Part shown: positions 49,334-59,500 of the stretch, piece by piece
Layout of the letters: every line of letters begins with the position of its first letter
Position numbering within the stretch: position 1 is the first letter of the stretch
Assembly: GCA_033675265.1 (NCBI GenBank)
Contig: JAUJYZ010000718.1
Coordinates: 30,001 to 94,000 of the forward strand
Length of the DNA: 64,000 bases
Source: Actinostola sp. cb2023
Taxonomy: Eukaryota > Cnidaria > Anthozoa > Actiniaria > Actinostolidae
Direction of reading: 5' to 3'
Position numbers and translations under genes: made by a program
The notes under the pieces: model-generated
What the model saw: only the letters and a program-made list of their open reading frames with translations
Told to the model about the DNA's origin: nothing
Databases searched by the model: none

Positions 49334-52300
49334 AAAAGTGCTTGAAATAAGGGGGCGGCTTAATAGAGGATTCACGGTAGTTATTCTTGTGGGACTTGAA
49401 ACGAGTTCCATCGTTGGACGTAGATTGGTCTTATCTTTGTTGTATTAGGAGTTTCTTCAACCAAGTTGTTAAAACTCATCGCCCATCAGCAGGGTTAGAA
49501 TAGTCTAATCTTTGTTGGTTATAGTTATCTGCTTACAGGAAAATACGAGTCTAATTTGTCTAATCTTTCCTATAGCGTTATCTTTAGTCGTAACAGCTTT
49601 CTAGTTTCTGTAGTAGTTTCTGTTCTCTTTATTCGTTACGTTTTATTACCACTAGGTATGTAACGCGCGCGCAACATATATCGCGTGTGCACGTGTTTGT
49701 TCTCGTATTTAGTTGTTGTAAGCAGCTAATTGTAGCCAAAGGTTTGACAATTCTAACCCTTATGATGGGCCCGCGATGAACCTGCGATGAGCCCGCGATG
49801 AGCTTGAAAGCTTGGTTCAGAGATTAAAAAACGTGCTTGAAGAAACTCCCAGTACAGTAAAAACCCGCATACAAGAAACTGCAGATTAAGAACCTCCAGG
49901 CTGAAATGTAGCCAATTAAGCATCCAATATATAAGAACCAGTTCATCCTGACAAATGAAGCAGGTTCTTATGTGAAAAAATGTCTAAAGCTCAGAACACA
50001 CCGGTACAGAGCATGCTTTAGGGTCATTGGAAACAGACATTAGAGTATGAGTATGCAGAAATATTATAAGTACTATACAGTTGGGTTGTTAATGTTTAGT
50101 GTGAATATTAGACCTTCCAGGGTCAATAGTTTACTAATTAAAACAATTTGTAAGGAAATACACCATATCAGGAACAATAGTGTTTTTGCCCTGTAAATAA
50201 GAACCTGTTAAGAACCTATTCAGCCTGATTTCTCACTAGACACCCAATATATAAGAACCTATTCAGCCTGATTTCTCACTAGCCACCCAATATATAAGAA
50301 CCTATTCAGCCTGATTTCTCACTAGCCACCCAATATATAAGAACCTATTCAGCCTGATTTCTCACTAGCCACCCAATATATAAGAACCTATTCAGCCTGA
50401 TTTCTCACTAGCCACCCAATATATAAGAAACCTATTCAGCCTGATTTCTCACTAGACACCCAATATATAAGAACCATTTCAGCCTGACTTGGAAAAATAG
50501 GGGTTCTTTTATGCGGGTTTTTACTGTACAACATTGAAATAAATAAGTTGTTCAAAAATATGTAGATTAGGAAAGCCATCATTATTAAAAAGAGACTGTT
50601 TAGTCTGGTGTCAGCGGTTGATCTTTAAAATAGATGCGTTGTTGTTGTTATTTAGGTCATCCCGATGACACGGGCGGTGCAGCCATATCTAAATATACCT
50701 TGGAAATGGACGACGGCAAAGGTTAGATCATCTAATATCGCGTAAAACAGGCAAAAGATTTACTGACGTTTTGGACGGTAGTCCTTCGTTGGAGTAAAAG
50801 AGCGTAGTCTGCGTAGCCAGTTTCTGCTAGCTTACATTTGACCTGCTCTCCATCAGAGACATAGTGAACCGACGTCCTATACAGAACTCTAAAGACTGAT
50901 GTGAATCTACGGCAATGAACACAGAGTCGTTTTCGTATGAGTGGGGAACCTACGGTACCGTGACACTCAAATGGCTTCCTTTCTGAACCAATCAAAAAGC
51001 GTGCAGATGCATCTCATTTAATCAAACTCTTTCAATACGACATGGCACCGTACCGTATCTTTCCCACTCATATACGAAAAGTACGATAAAGGCTGTTCCA
51101 GCATGTGTTTGTAAGTATTGTTGCTATGACAACTGACGTCACTGATGTTGTGTTTCTAGGTGGTTCGTTTAAAGAGGCGTACAGCGGACTAGAGTGTGAG
51201 CAGACTATCAACAGCTTATCTCCAGGCTACACGTACAAACTACGGGTAGCTTGCTATAGCGAAGGGGGATGTAGTGAGGTGAGTCTTCAAAGACAGCCTA
51301 TGCCACAGACAACCCAACCATTTCTATTGAGGCTGTTGTTGACATATATAATATATATTATGCACGTTTTTCTTTTGCTGTTAGACGCCTGACATATTTA
51401 TATTGGGCTTCCTGTGGCAGATGCAGATTCCATGTGTAGGAACACAGGGAGCCCAAAATTCACGTGTTCTACCACAGGAAGCCCATCCAAGAAGACGCGC
51501 GCAATAATATATCAAAATAAATGGTTGGGCTGCCTGTGGTTTATGTCATATGGTGGTAATATTAAGGTGACTCCGTTATAATTCTCGGCGCACTCGTCTA
51601 TGACAAACTTTGGGTCATAACTTCCTCTGCTTTTATGCAATTGCCATAAAACATTGGCAACAATTAGAGCTATCATTCACCTATGATACATTATAATTCG
51701 ATTGCACTGCAGAACATTTAAAAAATAAATATTAGAACTTGAGTAAAGTCAATGTTTTGGATAAAATTGGATCTTGCGAAAAATCTGTCCGTTTTTTTTG
51801 TATGAAAGTTTTGGAATCACTTTAGATTGACATAATTCATAACCTGAGCAAGTTTTAGCAAAATCGTTGGAGCTAAAGCACGGCCGCATGAAAACAACCA
51901 AAATTAAGCACGGAAATTAGCTCCAACGATTGCTTTCGCTCCAACGATTTTGCTAAAACTTGGTCAGGTTATGAATTATGTCAATATAAAGTGATTCCAA
52001 AACTTTCATCCAAAAAAAACGGACAGATTTTTCGCAATATCCAATTGTATCCAAAATATTGAGTTTACTTAAGTTCTAATATTATTTAAAAAAATGTCCT
52101 GCAGTGCAATCGAATTATATTGTATTATAGGTGAATGAAAGCTCTAATAGTTGCCAATGTTTTATGGCAATTGCATAAAAGCAGAGGAAGTTATGACCCA
52201 AAGTTTGTCATAGACGAGTGCGCCGAGAATGATAACGGAGTCACCTTAATAACTGTAGTGTTGATAGAGTCGTTTGCGTATAAGTGGGAAAACTTACGGC

Positions 52301-55300
52301 ACGGAGTTACGGCCACGGTACGGAATCGAAGACATTCTATTCAACCAATCACAGCGCGCAAAATCATCGCTCGACCAATCAGAATGCTTGGAAATGGCAC
52401 AGTCACCGCACGTCACGAACCGTACCGTAACTACTTCCCACTCATACGAAAACGACTCTAATGATGATGTTTGTAGAAGTGGTCAATGCTGGTGGAGGTA
52501 ATGATATTGAAGAAATGGCTCACGCTTAGCGTGCATCCATCGAGTTATATTTTAGATGCACGAGTGAACCATTTTTTTATAACATAACATCAACATTTCT
52601 GGAGAAAATATGGAATTCCTGATCAAATTAAGGAATGGTCAACGCTTAGCGTGCGTCCATCGAGTTGTGGAATTGGGGAGAGCACGAGAGAAGCGTAAGA
52701 GTTGCCTCGAGGCGTAGCCGAGAGTAACTCTAGCTTCACGAGTGCTCTCCCAAATTCTCAAGTGCTCCATAACTCGATGGACGCACAGCTAAAGCGTTGA
52801 CCATTCCTTTTATAACATAGTCACTGCAAATTCAAATTAAACTATTTTTTTCCGATTGATTTCAGACTGAGCGCGCTCTATGGCGATGACGCGAGCGTGT
52901 GTCCGTAGCCGTAGCGTGTGTCCGTGTGCTTACGGACACACGCTAACCAACCAATCAGAGCGCGTGTTATATCATACCTATGTTATAATGAAGAAGTGGT
53001 TAACACTCAGCGTGCGTCCATCTAGTTATGGATGCACGCTCGCGCTCGCTAATTATCCAATCAGAGAGCGCGTTATATTTTAAGCTATGTTATAAATGGT
53101 GGTGACGCTATTTTTCAGTGGTCACGTGTGTCTAAAGTACGGACGTGCCCTGTATGTCCAGGACAAGCCAACCCACCAATCATGTCCAAGATCTACAAAC
53201 CACAACCTAATGCTTTGCATCTTTACTGGGGTGAGTATCCTTGTCACGTTAAACGTTGCGTTGTCCAAGGTTCTTTTGATTCGAGGGGATTACTCATTCC
53301 TGTATGTGACGTCAGTAAGAGGAGAGGATAGGAGAGGATAGGAGAGGATAGGAGAGGAGAGGAGAGGAGAGGAGAGGAGAGGAGAGGAGAGGAGAGGAGA
53401 GGAGAGGAGAGGAGAGGAGAGGAGAGGGAGAGGAGAGGAGAGGAGAGGAGAGGAGAGGAGAGGAGGAGGAGAGGAGAGGAGAGGAGAGAGAGGAGGAGAG
53501 GAGAGGAGAGGAGAGGAGAGGAGAGGAGAGGAGAGGAGAGGAGAGGAGAGGAGAGGAGAGGAGAGGAGAGGAGAGGAGAGAGAGGAGAGGAGAGGAGAGG
53601 AGAGGAGAGGAGAGGAGAGGAGAGGAGAGGAGAGGAGAGCACAGTTGTCCTCTCCCTTTCCTGTGTCTTTTCTCCGCTGACTAGTCCCTGAGTTTTCGAT
53701 GATTTTAGTTTGTAATTATATCTCCCTTGATTGTAGATCCCCCAGATTACAATGGAGGCGCTTCGATATCTACATATATGCTACTGATGGAAGTAGACAA
53801 GACGGGCATTAAAGGTATCAAGTACTGTTAGAATATATAGACGGTGACGGCGTGTCGTGTTATGGCGGGAAACACTTTATTGGCTTCCCCTGCCACTAAC
53901 CAATCACATTCTACAAAGTGCTTGTCCTCGTCCAATCGTATTGCGAGGACATAAAACGATGTCTGTAGCTCATTATAGCATCTCAAGTAATCTGTTTTCG
54001 TTGCATCAACCAGCCGTCCTTTCACTCTCGCTCCGCTTGCTGAATACAGTTTAAAGGTCGACAATGAGGACTGGTCGGGGTCCGAATTGGAGGCCTTTGA
54101 ACTACTTCTAAAACGAATTAATTAATCGGGAGGAATTTGTTTCTTGAAATGGCAATAGTTTTGTATTTGTTTATTAAACAAAAAACAATATTCAATGACG
54201 CATTAAAAGAATGCCAAGATAAAGGTAAATCAAATTCCGTGATACACATCGAACTACCTGATGGCATAGTGGTAAGTAAAGGGATTAGCAATTGAGTGTT
54301 CCGGGTTCGAATCCCCGCCGTATATCGAGTTTATGAAATTATTAAATGTGTTTTTTTAAGCAGATAAAAATCATGCATTCCCAGTTTTTTAAGACAAATA
54401 ACATGTTACTTGTGTCTAAGTTTAATTTGAAATAGTATTTCCTGTCAGAAATTCAGTTATTGATTTATATGATATTTCTATTCCAAGGACTTGAACTGAT
54501 ATTTCCAGTCCTAGAACTTGAAATAATATTTCAAAGTACTCTAGAGCGGACTTGAAATCATTCCAAAGTACTCAAGAGCGGACTTTCAGGGGTATCCAGT
54601 TCCATCATGTGACCAAATTGAGGACACCTGGTTGGCTGTTTACCTCATGAATAATTAATGAGTTTTTGAATTATTTAAAAGCTTAGCAATCTTTCTTTTT
54701 GTGTTCGCTTTTTCTTTTTCCTTTCCTTAGACACATTTATTCATTTATTGTTATTATTATTGTTGGATTCATTTTGGATGGTTACTATTTTCCTGGGGCT
54801 GGGTTGGGGTGATATTACGTCGTGGGGAACTTTAAGATTATAAAATGTTATATGTTATATTACAGTAAATTAAATAATAAAAATAATAATTATCGTTTTC
54901 TTATTGATGTTATTTTATTTGTACAGAATTCCGTGAGATTTACCGTGGTGCCGATAATCTATGTACCGTGAGTGGATTACATCCTGGCAAGTCTTATTCG
55001 TTCTGTGTACGAGCAGCGAACGAAGCAGGGGTATGTTCCACTTCTTTGAATTGGGTTACCTGTGTTGGGCTACTCATACAATCTATAGTCTCTCTAAGTC
55101 AGTCGAACATCCTGGATTAGCGAGCAGAACACTACAAAGAAAAGGAAGTAACGAGATTGTTCGGCTTGGGGTCCCTCTTGAGAGAGTTGACTTTATATAT
55201 TGATCGGGCTACCTGTGACGGATGCACATAATATCGTTGCATGGGCTACCTGTGTATGAGGTCCGTTTTAGCTATTCGTGGCTACGTACGCCGGTAAAAA

Positions 55301-56498
55301 TGGACCATTGCCGAGGGCTATAGCTATGCGAATTGCTAATCAGTAAAATATTTGATAAATCACTTGTTTCCCTGTCCAGGTTGGTAAAGCGTCCAACAAT
55401 ACTGAACTCAGCACCGCGCCTGGTGTCCCGGATGCACCAAGGGCCCCCGATACTGTATGCAGGTCAGCGGCTGCTATCGTGATCACGTGGGAGGTAAGTA
55501 TCTAGTCTCTAGACCTTATTAACCCTAAAGCTAGGTTTTCACTGGCGATATAATGGTCTTTTCTTACATGCACTTCTAACATAGCACTGAGTCTGCGTTT
55601 GTTGCTTGTGTTTATGCTAGTTACATGTGTCGCTAGTAAATCTCGTACCCAGAGCCTGCGATCCTTATGTCTGCGACAAGGACGCTCCGTTTGGTTTCTT
55701 TGTCGCAGACCATATGGAACGCAGGCTCTGGGAACAAGTGGTCGCGATCCCAGTCGGTTTTATTCATCCACTTCCAAAGTAAAAACTACAATTGGCGTTC
55801 TAAAGTTGAAACAATTTTGCGCTAATCATCCTCTTCCCGTCACGTGTTTCATTTTCGATTACTTCGTTTCCAGGCTCCCACGGAGAACGGAACGCCAGTT
55901 ACAGGATACACCCTGGAAGTGATGGAGGACGAGACATTCGTTGAGGTGAGGATTGCGTGACTACAGTAGACCCTCGATGTTCTACAGTCACGTGTAATCT
56001 GTGTCCATTATAACAAAGCGTATATAGTTGATTGACAGTTCTTTCCATAAACAGGTTTATACAGGTTTAGAGAAGACGTACGAGTTACGCAAAGGAGTGA
56101 GTCCAGCCAGTTACTACTATTTCAGAGTCAAGGTTAGTATCGTCTAACTATACTTTATCTCACCCAATTCAACAACTGACAAGACTCTTTGTGTTGTGCA
56201 GGCTTTAAGTCAAGCTGGAGCAAGTCTGTGGAGTGCTGTAGGGACGTGCCACACCCCTGCCGCCTCCCCTGCAGCCGTGTCGTCCGTCAGAGTGGTACGT
56301 AGTTGTGTTGAAAGTTCAATAATAATAATATTCATCATCATCATCATAATAATAATCATAATCATAATAATAATGATGATGATAATAATAATGATGATGA
56401 TGATGATAATAATAATCATAATCATAATAATGATGATAATAATGATGATGATGATAATATTAATAATCATAATAATAATGATAATAATAATAATAATA

Positions 56499-56533
<35 letters not shown>

Positions 56534-59500
56534 AATAATGATGATGATAATCATAATCATAATAAAATAATAATCATAATAATAATAATGATGATGATGA
56601 TGATGATGATAATAATAATAATAATATTTATTAGTGTCAATATACTTTAGCATTGCTGCTAATTGAGGACACAAAATAATGCTTGTGCCCTTCTCGTGTG
56701 CCATCAAGCATCGATTGAAAAAAATTGTTAAAACTTCTTCTCCAGACCGGAAATGACGTCTATGCGGGACAGCAAATAATAGACCTTTTTACCGATACGG
56801 CGGCCATTTTGGATTCTATTGTTTTGGCTAAAACATTATGGGATGCTCAGGGTGCAAATGACCCAAGAACTGTAGTGTGTGGAGTCGCGTCAAAATATTA
56901 TTTTTCTATGTCACTCTAGCCATAGTGTTGTATGACTTACTATCTACATGTGTTGTGTATTGTCGGTTGTATAATTTGGTACAAATTCATTGCTTTAAAT
57001 TAGGTTTTCGTAGTTTATCATGGCCAAATGGTTACTAGCTTGCACCCTGGGCATCCCATAATTCAAGATGGCCGCCGTATCGGTAAAAAGGTCTATTAAC
57101 TCCCGGGATTAACAGTCGTCTTGTATAATTAGCAGTCACGAAATTCATTTTTCTCCCATAATGCTATGGGTGGAGTCCTTTACTACGTAGCGAATACTCG
57201 TCACAGTCACACACTGTCAAACCTCCCTAAAATTGTCGTCGTTGTCTTATTAGATCGAGCAGTGTTCTTCTCACCTGAGACTACGATGGAGGCATCCCGC
57301 CAACAATGGTGCGCTGATTACGTCATACAACATAGAGATCGCGGGCGTCAGGAATATCAGCTATGACTTGGAAGATGATGAAAGCGAGGGAGAGGTCGAG
57401 GAGTCACGTGTACAGGAATATGACGTCGTCGACTTGCAGCCTAATACTGTGTACAGGTATGGAGAACTCTGATCTGGGTTCCCTGTGGTGCCAGCTTGGG
57501 CTTCCTGTGGAGTCTTTCGAAAAACCGGCTTGAAAATAGAAATGTATTTGATTTACAAGGGCTGCAGTCAAAAGGAAAAAGTTTCCACTAAAATTCGGGA
57601 AAAGGAAGAAAATATACTATATATATATGTGCCATGCCAGGAGTCGAACTCACGACCCTAGTAGGTTTTTAAACTGAAATTTTGCCAAAAGCGGGCCATG
57701 CATTCACACAAATAGCTGAAACGTCGTATGTTCGATATAGGATGAAGATTTCGGTCCCAACCGCGCTATCCGGGTTGACACCAATCAGCCTAGCAGTCAA
57801 AGAGGGAGGGAACAGTCGAATCCTAGGCCCACTAAATAACTGCCCAGCACCACTAGGCTATCGTTCACGCTTGTTGATTTGGAGGACAAAATGACCTAGT
57901 GTATCCTATGAATGGATGGTCTATTGTTGTGCGAATTACTTTGGTACTTTTAACCCTGTTCAAGATTGAAGAAAATCCGAGTTTGATTTATCTGGTTATA
58001 CCGAGGTTCAAGTACTTACGTTACATTGTTGCTCTCTTTTAGAATTCGAGTGCAAGCCGTGAACAAGATTGGCTGTGGGCCATTTAGGTAACGCAATCTT
58101 ATCCGTTGAGCGGGTTTATACTGTAGTCACTGTCATGCCATGTTTGGCAAATACCCGACACGAACGTGACACGATCTCAACACGAACACGATACGAACAT
58201 GACACGAGCACGACACGAGCAATTGGAATAGCACATGAAATGACACTTGCGCGAAACGAATTTGGCACGATTTCTCACGGGCACTGCATGACCTAGACAC
58301 GATGCAGACGTGACACGAATACACACGAGTCCTGGGTGGGGCGGCGGGGGGTGTGCGCATGTAATGTTCTTCTGACGTGCGTAGAATTGACTAACCTTTT
58401 TTTCTCTTACAACAGCCCTCTCATTGTTGCTGCGACTCGTGACCTACCTCCCCCTGCTCCAGCTCTCGAACTTGCGTCAGCCTCTTACCAAAGCCTCAAG
58501 CTCCGGTGGGGTAACTCTGGGTCTAAGGATACTGTAGGAGTGAACTACACCCTGGAAATGATGGATAACAGCGGAAAGTAAGTCTAGTGTTTGTTTGTTG
58601 GATTCGAGAATTCGGGGCCACCTTACCCAACTACTAGCATAGATGAGGTGATGATGATGAGCATCACTACACTATCATCATCATCAGGCATCATCGCATC
58701 AGCAGTATTGAAATCACATCACGTGACTAATCCATTTCATCGTGCTTACTATATCATTTCCGTTGTCACTTCAGCTTTCATACGATTTTTAACGGATCTA
58801 CTACGTCACACAAAGTTGGTAAACTACGCGAGAGAATTGAGTACGAGTTTCGAATCCAAGCGAGTAACGAGGCGGGGACTGGGCCCGACTCTGACGTGTA
58901 TAGCTTTCGTACTACTGCGCAGCCGCCTTCTGTTGTAAAAGGTACGCATATCGCCATATATGGTAATGTTACTTGTCTTGTATAGTCGAACAACTCTGAA
59001 CCAGCCCTCGCGCTTTCTTGACTGCATTTTCTTTGTTTGTTTCAACAGGTTTAAGAGCAGATCATGTTACTCCCACCTCCTTTACCGTTTGCTGGGATCC
59101 AGTGTCCTGCGTCAAACGAGGTGATACCATTGAGTACTTACTGCAGAGCCAAGACATGGGAAGACATCAAGACTTTGAACGGGTATGTCCTCTCCTCTCC
59201 TCTCCTCTCCTCTCCTCTCCTCTCCTCTCCTCTCCTCTCCTCTCCTCTCCTCTCCTCTCCTTTCTTTTTTATACTTATTCCTGAGCTACCTCTCCTGTCG
59301 TCTTTTCTCCCATTTTGGGAGAAAAAATTATTATTAAAATTATATTTTCCTCTCATCCCATTCCCGCTTCTTTACATCCACGACTTGATGTCATTGACTT
59401 AATATCCTTTTGTGTATTGCAGGCTTATCAAGGACCAAATACCTCGTTTCCAGTCCACAACCTCATCACCGGAAACGAATACCGATTTAGAGCATGCGCA

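Noticed and set aside
53244..53642. 132-codon Ser/Leu/Pro minus-strand frame
   Set aside because: Product of the (GGAGA)n array in FNDC3 intron 14.
54240..54330. tRNA gene
   Set aside because: A- and B-box-like motifs are present, but the acceptor stem does not pair and the T stem has a mismatch.
56196..56707. Ile/Met and His/Tyr frames on both strands
   Set aside because: Products of trinucleotide repeats in FNDC3 intron 20. Only the first part overlaps real exon 20, in its own frame.
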